Of a stretch of 64,000 nt of DNA, positions 1 through 8,241 are shown piece by piece. How positions within the stretch are numbered: position 1 is the stretch's first letter; each line of letters opens with the position of its first letter. Source of the stretch: a virus; the IMG/VR virus record IMGVR_UViG_3300044844_000854, positions 1 to 64,000 of that record; one strand, 5' to 3'. The notes under the pieces are model-generated. The model was given only the letters and a program-made list of their open reading frames with translations, was not told the DNA's origin and did no database searches. The translations under genes and the position numbers were made by a program.

Positions 1-19
1 ATATAATAAATAATCCATA

Positions 20-52
20 ATCTAAACTTGATCTAAACTTGATCTAAACTTG
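20..52. repeat. Three tandem 11-bp direct repeats
   Basis: Three exact head-to-tail copies of ATCTAAACTTG occupy 20-30, 31-41 and 42-52, followed by a partial ATC. The 11-bp period is close to one helical turn, which would place bound proteins on one face of the DNA. The array lies about 110 bp upstream of the promoter at 163-191, so an operator or activator role for the first early gene is an inference only. Confidence 0.8.
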
Positions 53-162
53 ATCATTTAAATCACTATCCAACATTCTTTAGATTAAAAAACATTTATG
101 ATTAAACTTGACAATTTGCACTTAGTATTTAATTTATCTTTTCAATGTTGATACAAAGAAAT

Positions 163-191
163 TTGACTTTTTCACTTAGAAATGATATAAT
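163..191 (+). promoter_or_regulatory. Strong sigma70-type promoter for the first early gene
   Basis: TTGACT at 163-168 and a perfect TATAAT at 186-191 are separated by exactly 17 bp. A TG at 183-184 also makes it an extended -10 site. CACTTAG at 173-179 precedes the -10 and recurs before other early-gene -10 boxes. The predicted start is near 198, leaving a leader of about 55 bases before the ATG at 253. It should be read by host RNA polymerase immediately after infection. Confidence 0.85.
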
Positions 192-252
192 GTGTCTTGT
201 CAATGAATGACAATGACTTTTTTTCTTTATCCTGCAACTAAGGGGTACAGCT

Positions 253-1689
253 ATGACAGTTCAAATGTTCGGCTTATTTACTGCACCACAGTATGATTGT
301 GATGCAACTCGGTGGAATACAATGTGTGATCGAGTATCACAATTCACCTACAAGATCATTCGCAAATTACAAGACAATGATGTTCACTTTAGAGTGACTG
401 CTGAGTTCGATGTCGATGATGCTACAGGCTCAATGCAACATTTAGGTTGCAAAATCACTGCTTACAGACCACAATCCAAGATTGACATCGTTGACAACAA
501 GCCAACCATCAATGGTGAAACATTAGCTTTAAACCTTGAAATTAAGCTAAATTCTGCAAATCATGAAGAGATCACAATTCGCTTAGGTGAATATAGCTAC
601 TCAATGCTACATGATATGGCTACACTCGATGATCGTATGGCACTTGCTATTGAATGGCTACAAATGAAATTCATGCCAAGTCGCACCATGCTTGCAGAGA
701 TTGCAGACGATGTTGAATGTCATCGAGTTGCTACTCAACAAAACATCAAGTTTTACACTGAAATGCTTGCAGACTTGCTTGCCAAACAAGAAGCACTCAA
801 CAAGACTCGCATCGGCAAAAATTATGATGACTCTCAAGACATTTATTACAATGGTGTTCTTTTGATGCAACCAGCTATTGATGATGCTAAAGCTCAAATT
901 GATTACTATAACAAGCGACTTCTCTCTTACAGTGTCAAACTTGAACGATATGACTTTCCCCTGTATCATAGTCCAAAAAACTATTACAGGAGCATTGTTA
1001 ATCTTCCTAAAGGTTTTGTTCAGAAGCACAAATACTTCATTGAGGATGCCGTTGAATGCCTAGCTAACATTGGCAAATTATCCAATCGCGAGATCAATGT
1101 TGTAAGTCAAAAAATCTTCAACAAAACAGCATCTGCAAGCACCAAATTCCTACATTACAAGCACTTGTTCCAAAATGATCCAATCATCAAGGAATTGCTT
1201 GATCTTGCAATAGATGCAAAATACATTGATCCTAAGGACATTCCCATTGTCCCTAGCAAACGTCGTCTAGCTGAAATCAAAAAGACTTTACTTGAATTTA
1301 AGCGACAAAATGATACAACACAGAAAACTATCTATGAACAGGTCAATAACATAGACACTGAACGGGATCGTCCTGTTGTTACTCAGCTCATTAAAGATAA
1401 AAACGGCAAAATCCGAAAACGTGGGACAATGCAAATCGTAACTAGTTTTGATGACGGCGATACCTTTGAACAACGAGTTGAACTTAGAGAACTTGCGATT
1501 GATTGCTTAGTAACAATGAATATGTGCAGAGATAGCATCGTCCACCCCAAACCAGGCACACCTGAATATGAAGACCCACACAATGAAAAATACAGCCTAA
1601 AAAACATTGTTAAGTCAAATGAACAAAAACAACAGCCTGAAAAACCTGTGATCGTACCAACATTCTCTTGGGGACAATGGGGTAAATAA
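253..1689 (+). CDS. Hypothetical early protein, 478 aa
   Basis: Not recognised. The ATG at 253 is preceded by AAGGGG at good spacing and by the strong promoter at 163-191, so this is the first and probably highly expressed early gene. The protein is soluble, without signal peptide or membrane segment. It has a probable helical or coiled-coil stretch around residues 150-200 and another around 330-365, rich in Lys, Glu and Gln. The C-terminus ends in a Trp-containing tail (FSWGQWGK). Thr-, Asp- and Asn-rich composition fits the neighbouring early genes. A hairpin terminator follows at 1770-1797, so it is likely monocistronic. Function unknown. Confidence 0.85.
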   Translation: MTVQMFGLFTAPQYDCDATRWNTMCDRVSQFTYKIIRKLQDNDVHFRVTAEFDVDDATGSMQHLGCKITAYRPQSKIDIVDNKPTINGETLALNLEIKLNSANHEEITIRLGEYSYSMLHDMATLDDRMALAIEWLQMKFMPSRTMLAEIADDVECHRVATQQNIKFYTEMLADLLAKQEALNKTRIGKNYDDSQDIYYNGVLLMQPAIDDAKAQIDYYNKRLLSYSVKLERYDFPLYHSPKNYYRSIVNLPKGFVQKHKYFIEDAVECLANIGKLSNREINVVSQKIFNKTASASTKFLHYKHLFQNDPIIKELLDLAIDAKYIDPKDIPIVPSKRRLAEIKKTLLEFKRQNDTTQKTIYEQVNNIDTERDRPVVTQLIKDKNGKIRKRGTMQIVTSFDDGDTFEQRVELRELAIDCLVTMNMCRDSIVHPKPGTPEYEDPHNEKYSLKNIVKSNEQKQQPEKPVIVPTFSWGQWGK

Positions 1690-1769
1690 CTAGACCACTA
1701 TGGCTATATGCCTAAAAAAACGGAACATTAAAACCACACTTTAACTAAAAACACTTAACAAGATTACCT

Positions 1770-1797
1770 GCCTGATCTATATGGTTAGGCTTTTTTT
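1770..1797 (+). terminator. Rho-independent terminator
   Basis: GCCTGATC at 1770-1777 pairs with GGTTAGGC at 1783-1790 (eight pairs counting two G-U wobbles) around a five-base loop, followed directly by seven T. It closes the transcription unit of the gene ending at 1689 and stands just before the gene at 1822. Confidence 0.85.
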
Positions 1798-1821
1798 ATC
1801 ACTATTTAGAATAGGATAGTT

Positions 1822-2166
1822 ATGCAATTCATCAACATAACCCCACATAGTATTGATCTACTTTTAGATAATAAAAAGATTAGTATCCCCCCAACAGGTG
1901 TAGTCGCACGATGCTCTGTTGACAGTGAACAATTACCTACTATTTCAGCTACATTTGATGGTATGGAATTTGAAATCCCAATGTCTCAAACAAGATTAGG
2001 TGAAATCGTAGGATTACCACCACAAATGCAAGATACCTATTATATCACTAGCATTGTTGTAGCACAAAAAGCATCTCAACTTGGTAGAGTAGATGTGATT
2101 GTTCCTGATGTAATTAGAGATAGTAAAGGCAACATTGTAGGATGTAAAGGTTTCTATCGTCCTTAA
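1822..2166 (+). CDS. Small conserved phage protein (NLTPH/IPPSG-type family), 114 aa
   Basis: The ATG at 1822 follows AGGATAG. The N-terminus reads INITPHSIDLLL, then a short hydrophilic turn and IPPTGVVAR near residues 22-30. Later come GLPP (about 64), YYITSIVVAQ, DVIVPD and RDSKGNIVGCKGF near the end. From memory this order of conserved blocks matches a small family common in phages and actinobacteria, of unknown function, in which the block order is NLTPH, IPPSG, GLP, YIVS and VRDDxGxIxGC. No catalytic site is known to me. Length fits the family. A terminator sits just upstream, so it needs its own promoter; none is clear. Confidence 0.8.
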   Translation: MQFINITPHSIDLLLDNKKISIPPTGVVARCSVDSEQLPTISATFDGMEFEIPMSQTRLGEIVGLPPQMQDTYYITSIVVAQKASQLGRVDVIVPDVIRDSKGNIVGCKGFYRP

Positions 2167-2345
2167 TATCCCTAGCATTGTTTAGAACTATTGCTAAAAC
2201 ACTCTACCTTTAACTCAATCGTAGCATTTATAATTATATTATGAGTGATTTACGACTAACATTAAGATTGCTATTCTTATTGTATCACTTGATTGATTTT
2301 TAAAAAATTGATCACAACAACAACCAAAAAACAAGGAAAATACAA

Positions 2346-3266
2346 GTGACACAGACACTTAAAGACCTTACCAAGATCGTTGCAGAATTAGCAAAAATTG
2401 CAGAAATTTATAGCGATGATCAAGACCGTATGCACAAAATCGTTTTAGCTCAGTTACCAATCTATGCACAAAGAGTATTGCTTTCTATGTGTGATGTTGA
2501 TGATAATGGTAGATATAATCTCAAACTTGATCTTAGAGCAGCAATCACTCAAATTGAAGATAAGGCTGAGGGATTTTACACTGATGTGCTTGATGGTGAA
2601 ACTCATAAATTGCTAGATGATATTTTTATGCAAATCGTAGATGCACTCATTGATAATAGCAATAGCGATCATCGTTTCACAAGCATTTCACTTATTGTAA
2701 ATAAAGCACAAAATGCACTAGATGCTCTCAAAAAATATTCTACTGAAGAATTTGATTGGCACTATTTTGCAATGGAAACTTGTGAAGATGATATTGAAGA
2801 AGCTAATTCTGAATTACCATCTATCCTAGAAGATGTTCAATCACAACTAGAAGATGCTCTTACACACACAGCTAATGATGCATTTGATCGCTTTAGATAT
2901 GATGTAAAACAACTCATTGCTGATACAGACAATATCATTGGTCAACTTGAAGGTGCATATAGCGATTATTGCGAAGCAATCCAAGCAAAAACACTTGAAG
3001 GCTATTTTGATGATGCTTGTCATGAGATTAGTGAATTGCTATTTGCATTTGTCTTGTTTCTTAGACCACTATGTGTCGTAGAATTTGAAGAACAAAAACA
3101 AAAGACTGCTCAAAACATGATTGCTAAACTAGATCGTGTTGAATTGTTAGAAAGACAAAATTCTGAATTACAACAACAATTAGATGTCGTAAATAAGGCA
3201 AACAAGGATTTAGAAGATTTGGTCAAAGGTTTTGCTGAAATCCTAGAGATCATGAAACAGAGTTAA
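2346..3266 (+). CDS. Hypothetical acidic helical protein, 306 aa
   Basis: Not recognised. Translation appears to start at GTG 2346, with AAGGA eight to nine bases upstream and no better ATG nearby. The protein is acidic and predicted almost entirely helical. The C-terminal part (about 255-300) is a coiled coil with repeated Leu and Gln (RVELLERQNSELQQQLDVV). One short hydrophobic stretch near residue 235 (LLFAFVLFLRPLCVV) might be buried or membrane-associated. The next gene (3453) has a similar composition and helical layout, and the two may be diverged relatives, which I cannot prove by eye. An A-run/CGGA element follows at 3280. Confidence 0.8.
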   Translation: MTQTLKDLTKIVAELAKIAEIYSDDQDRMHKIVLAQLPIYAQRVLLSMCDVDDNGRYNLKLDLRAAITQIEDKAEGFYTDVLDGETHKLLDDIFMQIVDALIDNSNSDHRFTSISLIVNKAQNALDALKKYSTEEFDWHYFAMETCEDDIEEANSELPSILEDVQSQLEDALTHTANDAFDRFRYDVKQLIADTDNIIGQLEGAYSDYCEAIQAKTLEGYFDDACHEISELLFAFVLFLRPLCVVEFEEQKQKTAQNMIAKLDRVELLERQNSELQQQLDVVNKANKDLEDLVKGFAEILEIMKQS

Positions 3267-3452
3267 TATTTCAAAAAAACGGAATGTTCAAAAACAGTCA
3301 AATATAAACAATAAATTAAGAATGTGTTCAAAAACAGCAACATTTGAACAATAACAATCAAGGGCATCTAAGTATCATATATTTTAGAATACCCCACACA
3401 CTAGCATACTCATGATATGAGTATATTTTTCGTCCACAACAAAGGAAACAAA

Positions 3453-4208
3453 ATGGATGACACTTTAGATACATTGCAATTGATTAAAGACAATCTTGAG
3501 CAAAACAAAATTACAACTAGCACTGCTAAATCTCAATTACTAGATGCAATTCGTGATGGTATTGTGTTTGAGGCAATCTATGACTTAGAGAGATTGGATT
3601 GCACTACATCTTATCTTAGAGATAATGGTCAAGGCGATCAACATTTAACTAACTTGTTTCGTGATTTCTTAGATGAACATCATGAGTCATATTTTGGTAT
3701 TGCTAGAGCAAGATTTACTCAACTCTATAAAACAATCAAGATTGAACTCAAACACTATGCAGAACATGAATATGACTTTAACAATCAAGCAATAGAAGAA
3801 ATTGAATGCACAGAAGATGTTGAAACATCACTTGCAAATATCAAGCATGAATTACAAGAACTTCTACATATTTGTGATGATTTTAGCGATATTGATCAAA
3901 GAATGGAACAGGATATTGCAGTCATGTATAACAATATCAAACTTATCCAAGATCGTTTTTGTGCTAATCACAACACTAGACTAAAGCACCATAAAGAAGA
4001 TATTATTGCTATCTTTCATGATAAACAAGCTTCGTGCCTTGATTATTTAGATTTGGCTATGTTTATTGTTGATGCTATCTATGATAAAGAAAAAACAAGT
4101 GAAATTGTCGTTGAATTTGGATTTTCAGGTGCTGATCAAAAGATGGTTGAATTTATGACTAACATTAAACAAATGGTTGAAGATTTCAATAATAGTCGTA
4201 AGGCATAA
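3453..4208 (+). CDS. Hypothetical acidic helical protein, 251 aa
   Basis: Not recognised. The reading frame is open from 3417, but the ATG at 3453 has AAAGGA at good spacing and gives MDDTLDTLQL; the upstream ATG has no ribosome site, so 3453 is preferred. The protein is acidic, helical and cysteine-containing, with no membrane segment. It resembles its upstream neighbour (2346-3266) in composition and helix-rich layout. It may have its own weak promoter: a TATATT hexamer lies at 3378-3383. An A-run/CGGA element follows at 4223. Confidence 0.8.
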   Translation: MDDTLDTLQLIKDNLEQNKITTSTAKSQLLDAIRDGIVFEAIYDLERLDCTTSYLRDNGQGDQHLTNLFRDFLDEHHESYFGIARARFTQLYKTIKIELKHYAEHEYDFNNQAIEEIECTEDVETSLANIKHELQELLHICDDFSDIDQRMEQDIAVMYNNIKLIQDRFCANHNTRLKHHKEDIIAIFHDKQASCLDYLDLAMFIVDAIYDKEKTSEIVVEFGFSGADQKMVEFMTNIKQMVEDFNNSRKA

Positions 4209-4293
4209 TTTACTTAAAAAAACGGAATGTTAAAAAACCATCATATACACAATAGTAATCAATAGAATGATATTCTAGAAATTTACTACTATC

Positions 4294-4310
4294 ACTAAGG
4301 TTGATATACT
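4294..4310 (+). promoter_or_regulatory. Extended -10 promoter candidate before the DUF3846 gene
   Basis: CACTAAGG followed by TTGATATACT gives an extended -10 (TG, one base, TATACT at 4305-4310). CACTAAG stands at the place where the promoter at 163-191 has CACTTAG. There is no good -35. It would drive 4375-5457. Confidence 0.5.
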
Positions 4311-4374
4311 TAACCTATCTTAAATGATTGAATGATCAATCAACACAACAACACACACACAAGGACAACATGAA

Positions 4375-4629
4375 ATGAAAGCCTTACTATACCCATACGA
4401 TAGCGACCCTCAAGTAATCACAATCCAAGCATTTACAGATGCACAAGAATGTGTCGGTGGCATTGTAGAAATCCAATACAAAGGTGATGCAGAATTATTT
4501 GTATTCAATGAAGAAGGAAGAATTATGGAACTTCCACAAAATAAACACTATCAACAGTTTGTTGGCAATGTTTTGGTTGTCAACAGAAAAAAATTCGATA
4601 ATCTACCATTTGGCATACAAGGAGTTTAA
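4375..4629 (+). CDS. DUF3846-like small protein, 84 aa
   Basis: The layout fits DUF3846, a small domain common in phages and conjugative elements with no known activity: a short N-terminal strand with basic and aromatic residues (MKALLYPY), the core VGGIVEIQYKGDAELFVFNEEG at about residues 28-49 (shown here in two parts: VGGIVEIQYK and LFVFNEEG), then a LPQN turn and FVGNVLVV near the end. Those features (VGG-IE, a NEEG turn, GLPxN, a final GxxLVV) are what I recall of the family. AAGGACAA lies upstream of the ATG. The stop codon abuts the next ATG at 4630, so the two are translated together. Confidence 0.7.
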   Translation: MKALLYPYDSDPQVITIQAFTDAQECVGGIVEIQYKGDAELFVFNEEGRIMELPQNKHYQQFVGNVLVVNRKKFDNLPFGIQGV

Positions 4630-5457
4630 ATGCTAAACTATTTCGATTTAGATGCAGGCGATCATAAAAATGTAAGTTATGGTCAGCAATTCTACTCACA
4701 CCTTCAGCAAAATGCTCATATCTTTACTTATAGGATTGACAAGCTAACTAAAACCAACAGTGCTGAATGGGAACAAGAACGATCTCAATGGAAACTTGAA
4801 GCTGATTTGATTTGCACAGCCGTTCGTGATGTAAAAGCTGATATTAGTGATTTCACACCACAATATGTAAATGGTATCAAATTGATTGATCATGCTCTAG
4901 TGATGTTCACAGATAAACACAATGATCATGCAACATTTTATACTGTATCTAGACATGGTGCACCTAATGGTCAGCACATTGTTGTTCAATCACATTTGTT
5001 TGATAGTTACTACAAAACATTGCGATATTGGTCACAACAGAATGTAATCCGTCAGCCTGATCAAGCACTTCATGTTCTTTCTATTCTAGATTATTTCTAT
5101 AGAAAATCTGATGGTGAATTTTACTATGGTGAATTTTACTATGGTGATTGGTACACTTATGACACTCTTGGTTATCATTATGACTTTGATACTGTCAATG
5201 TACCTAGCACTAGAGAACTTGTACAACAATTGGGAAAAGGTGTACCACTTGCTACATCTCTAGAACTTGACAAAAAGGAACTAACACCTACTAAACCATT
5301 GTATTACAAAGATACAAACACTCTTATTGAGAACTACAAAGAGAAACAACGATACTTTGAAATGGTCAGAGATCTTCAACTTTGTCATGATGATGAAGAT
5401 ATGGAAGAATTTGATTTCAATGCAAGTGATTTGTTTGATGATGATGACTCTTTCTAG
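4630..5457 (+). CDS. Hypothetical protein with acidic tail, 275 aa
   Basis: Not recognised. The ATG follows the upstream TAA without a gap, and AAGGAG stands eight bases upstream inside the previous gene, so translation is coupled. The middle is rich in Tyr, Phe and Trp. A 15-bp exact tandem duplication (5116-5130 and 5131-5145) adds an extra EFYYG unit near residue 165. The last 25 residues are strongly acidic (DDEDMEEF to DLFDDDDSF). This kind of tail is common in phage DNA mimics and in proteins that bind basic partners, but no function can be assigned. Confidence 0.8.
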   Translation: MLNYFDLDAGDHKNVSYGQQFYSHLQQNAHIFTYRIDKLTKTNSAEWEQERSQWKLEADLICTAVRDVKADISDFTPQYVNGIKLIDHALVMFTDKHNDHATFYTVSRHGAPNGQHIVVQSHLFDSYYKTLRYWSQQNVIRQPDQALHVLSILDYFYRKSDGEFYYGEFYYGDWYTYDTLGYHYDFDTVNVPSTRELVQQLGKGVPLATSLELDKKELTPTKPLYYKDTNTLIENYKEKQRYFEMVRDLQLCHDDEDMEEFDFNASDLFDDDDSF

Positions 5458-5604
5458 ACATACTTTAAAAAAAACGGAATTGTAAAAAAGATACCCCACC
5501 TATAAGCATTACAATCTTTTAATAAAAGAGAACTAATGAAATCCCCCTTTAGCTTTAATGACATTAGAGCTAATACAACAACCACTCTCTCAAGGAAAAT
5601 ACAA

Positions 5605-5979
5605 ATGGCAGAATATACACCTGTCTTTCTTAGAAGAATGAAAACAGCTAAATCATCTAAAGAGCAATACCTTAGAATTTACGATGATATTAAGCTAGAA
5701 CTTGCTAAATCGTTTGTCGTAAAAGAAACAGGATTTGTAAGTCAATATCCACCAATGGAAAGCGATCACACAGAGTCAATCTCTTTTTCTCTTTCTCTCA
5801 ATGGTTTGGTGTTCTATCTATCTGTTGATTATGATGGCAGATTATCTGTATATCTTGCAGGTCAATCTACAAGAAATGTTGCTCAAGTCGTAGTACCTTA
5901 TGATGTTGCACTTATTTGTGTATGGTTTAGATCACAGATCAATTATCTCTCTCACTTTGCAGAAAAAACGGAAGGTTAG
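5605..5979 (+). CDS. Hypothetical early protein, about 124 aa
   Basis: Not recognised. The frame is open from an ATG at 5536 (147 aa), but the ATG at 5605 has AAGGAAA eight bases upstream, the same spacing as other early genes, while 5536 has only a weak purine stretch. I therefore prefer 5605, giving MAEYTPVFLRRMKTAKSS at the N-terminus. The C-terminal half looks like beta strands (FSLSLNGLVFYLSVDYDG). The end of the gene carries an A-run/CGGA element that serves as leader for the next gene at 5983, so the two are coupled. Confidence 0.7.
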   Translation: MAEYTPVFLRRMKTAKSSKEQYLRIYDDIKLELAKSFVVKETGFVSQYPPMESDHTESISFSLSLNGLVFYLSVDYDGRLSVYLAGQSTRNVAQVVVPYDVALICVWFRSQINYLSHFAEKTEG

Positions 5980-5982
5980 AAA

Positions 5983-6177
5983 ATGAAATTATATGCCATT
6001 TATAAGAGTAGAAGATGTAGAGAAACAGGTGAAACAAGACCCGCTCGACTAATCTCTAAGGGACACACACTTGAATATGTTAGAGAAATCTGCAATAGCC
6101 CAGAGTCAAGTAGTGATCACAATTACAATCCTAGAGCAAAATATGATTGGTTTTTATTCTATGCAAGTATGAATTAA
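5983..6177 (+). CDS. Small hypothetical protein, 64 aa
   Basis: Not recognised. It is a basic, Arg- and Tyr-rich small protein beginning MKLYAIYKSRRCRETGE and with two Cys. The start is well defined: the C of CGGA is 14 bases before the ATG, within the end of the preceding gene (stop at 5977-5979). Small phage early proteins of this type often interfere with host enzymes, but nothing here shows what this one does. Confidence 0.7.
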   Translation: MKLYAIYKSRRCRETGETRPARLISKGHTLEYVREICNSPESSSDHNYNPRAKYDWFLFYASMN

Positions 6178-6328
6178 ATCATAAAGATAAAAATGCTCTC
6201 AGATGTGTCTAAAACCTATCTAAAAACGATTTTAAAGTGTTTGGGCTACCTACATATCATTTTGATACTTAAGTGCCTTAAAATGCTTAAAAACGACTAA
6301 TGATTAAATTGATGGATATTTACCATAA

Positions 6329-6347
6329 TCACTTAGATTGTTATACT
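6329..6347 (+). promoter_or_regulatory. Extended -10 promoter candidate
   Basis: CACTTAG (6330-6336) followed by TTG, one base and TATACT (6342-6347) matches the extended -10 layout seen at 173-191 and 4294-4310. It lies about 100 bp before the gene at 6451. No clear -35 was found. Confidence 0.5.
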
Positions 6348-6450
6348 TATATCATAAATTTGTTGTGCTGATTAAATCACTACATACAAAAAATTCCCTA
6401 GCTATTCATCAAATGAGTAGCACACCTTCCACAAAAAAGGAAAACACAAA

Positions 6451-7164
6451 ATGTCAGATATTGACTTTGAAAACACCACTAGAAAAACAACTTCGTATTT
6501 CTTAACAAATCCATTTGGCACAGCAGACATGATCTTTATCAGAAAAACAATCTTGCTTGAAGAAACTGATGCATTTGAAGAAAATTGCGATAACGATGAT
6601 ATTCCTTATGTTATGGCAGAAGCTATTGTTGTTCACAATGTAAATTCTTTAGTGCTAGAACACATCTGTGAAAAAACAAACTTTGATAGATCAGAGATTT
6701 TGGTTGAACTTGAAGGTCGAATTTTCGATGGTGTCAACAACTATTATGAAGCAGCTGAACCTGTAAGATCATTGTTAATGAGTCATTCTTTCTCTATGTT
6801 CAATCAAACAGAAGAAGACAGTGATGATAAATTCTTTAGTATCAATTTCACTCACTTCGGTACTTCACCACACCAAAATGGTAAAATGCATGAAGTGATT
6901 AGAAACAATGGCTTTCTCATTGAACAAATGGTCGAACTCTATAATAGAGTGTATTATGGTTGTACACATCAGGTTGTCATTGACATGATCACTAGAATTA
7001 AAAGACAACGATATGTTGATGATCTTGAAGGCTTTTTTGAAAAACGACTATATGCTAAAGAGTTGGCAGATGATATTAGCGAAAACACTAAATTCTATCA
7101 AGAGTATTTCAACCTATACGGCGAGGAACACCCTGATCTTATTGGTGATATTCGCAAGTTTTAA
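6451..7164 (+). CDS. Hypothetical early protein, 237 aa
   Basis: Not recognised. AAGGAAAA precedes the ATG at good spacing. The protein is acidic and soluble, with a mixed alpha/beta look and several Cys (CDND, HICEK, YYGC). No catalytic motif of a known family stands out. It is the last sizeable gene of the early block with the A-rich coding strand. A possible promoter lies at 6329-6347. Confidence 0.8.
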   Translation: MSDIDFENTTRKTTSYFLTNPFGTADMIFIRKTILLEETDAFEENCDNDDIPYVMAEAIVVHNVNSLVLEHICEKTNFDRSEILVELEGRIFDGVNNYYEAAEPVRSLLMSHSFSMFNQTEEDSDDKFFSINFTHFGTSPHQNGKMHEVIRNNGFLIEQMVELYNRVYYGCTHQVVIDMITRIKRQRYVDDLEGFFEKRLYAKELADDISENTKFYQEYFNLYGEEHPDLIGDIRKF

Positions 7165-7249
7165 AATACCATTGCTATTATCGTGTGATTAGTAGTTTGT
7201 ATATATTCAAGATTATGTTGATTTTTATATAAGACTAATGTAAAAGATT

Positions 7250-7280
7250 TTGACAAGCCAAAACAAACCTATGATATAGG
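7250..7280 (+). promoter_or_regulatory. Weak promoter candidate with perfect -35
   Basis: TTGACA at 7250-7255 is a perfect -35. A TG-A-TATAGG extended -10 is found at 7272-7280, at a 19-bp spacing, which is longer than ideal. Two A-run/CGG elements at 7290 and 7367 follow before the gene at 7381. Confidence 0.35.
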
Positions 7281-7380
7281 TTAAAAAAACGGCACATTAA
7301 AAAACAATCATATTTTAGATATGACAAAATGTTAGCTAATAAACTAACAGACACAACCAAAAAAAACGGAGCATTAAAAA

Positions 7381-7662
7381 ATGCAATACTTAAAGCACTT
7401 ATCATATTTAGATATGAATACGAATTGGCTAACAGAGCAATTTATCATCATAGGCAAAAACTCATACTTGATGAAAAAAAACGGGCAGTTAAAAAGTGGA
7501 TTATTTAAAACAGAGAATATCAAGGTATCTAAACAAAAAGACAACACCTATGATCTATTTGTAACAGTAAGACACTCACAAGGGAATGATATTGTAGCTG
7601 AATATGGCTTACCTGATGATGAATTAAGAGTGATGGTAGAATTATACTCTAGACACCAATAG
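7381..7662 (+). CDS. Small hypothetical protein, 93 aa
   Basis: Not recognised. The start is set by an A-run/CGGAG element whose C lies 14 bases before the ATG. Residues 26-40 contain KKNGQLKSG, encoded by another copy of the same nucleotide element (CGGG at 7482), so the repeat is embedded in the coding sequence. The rest is mixed strand/helix with no membrane segment. It is the last gene before the T-rich island at 7.95 kb. Confidence 0.7.
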   Translation: MQYLKHLSYLDMNTNWLTEQFIIIGKNSYLMKKNGQLKSGLFKTENIKVSKQKDNTYDLFVTVRHSQGNDIVAEYGLPDDELRVMVELYSRHQ

Positions 7663-8237
7663 AGAACAGCACCACAGCACCACATGAAAAAACGGAACAT
7701 CAAAAAACGGAATATTAAAACACTTTTTTAGATACCCCCCTATATACAATATAAGAATAACACACTAAAAAAACGGAACTTTACAAAACCCCCCTTAATA
7801 ATTAGATTACCCCTCATATATGTATATCTATAGTAATATTAGCATAGACACAATAAAGAAATTATTCTAATTTTACACTAAATCCACAACTTTAGATCAA
7901 ATTTCAAATATTCTCTACTAGAGTAAATCATAAAGCCAATCCAATAAATTCTAAGAAATGCCCTATTTATCGGGGTTTGCGACTGCTTTCGTCCCTTCCG
8001 TTTCTTTAAAAGTATGGTTTTCTAGGGGGTAAAATATAAGAGGTTGTATTCATTTTCAATCAGGTTTTACATGATTTTTTATTTGCCTTATAGAAAAGAT
8101 TTATTTATATGTGTTTTTGTCGTGGTTTTTTCGCCCTATCTTGTCTTTTAGAAAGTGATGATCAAAAGATAGTAAATCATGACCGTTTTTTTTCCCCTTT
8201 TTCCCCTTTACTCTTCTTTTATAGTAGGTAAAAAATC
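7663..8237 (+). other. Intergenic stretch with repeated leader elements and a strand-composition switch
   Basis: No convincing gene of ordinary size. It holds three A-run/CGGA elements (7693, 7708, 7774) far from any start codon, and one reversed copy (TCCG at 7997). At about 7.95 kb the + strand changes from A-rich to T-rich. A 20-codon leader ORF and a duplicated start-codon region lie at 8174-8246. Confidence 0.6.
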
Positions 8238-8241
8238 ATGA
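8179..8241 (+). CDS. Possible 20-aa leader peptide overlapping the next gene
   Basis: An ATG at 8179 opens a 20-codon frame, MTVFFPLFPLYSSFIVGKKS, whose TGA (8239-8241) overlaps the ATG of the next gene at 8238 (ATGA). The 14 bases around its start (8174-8187) repeat exactly around the next gene's start (8233-8246). This is either a leader peptide giving translational coupling or the trace of a duplicated start region. The ribosome site in front is weak, so translation is unproven. Confidence 0.35.
   Translation: MTVFFPLFPLYSSFIVGKKS

Noticed and set aside
2167-2200. Inverted repeat TAGCATT / TTGCTA as a terminator after the gene at 1822
   Set aside because: The stem has mismatches and is not followed by a T-run.
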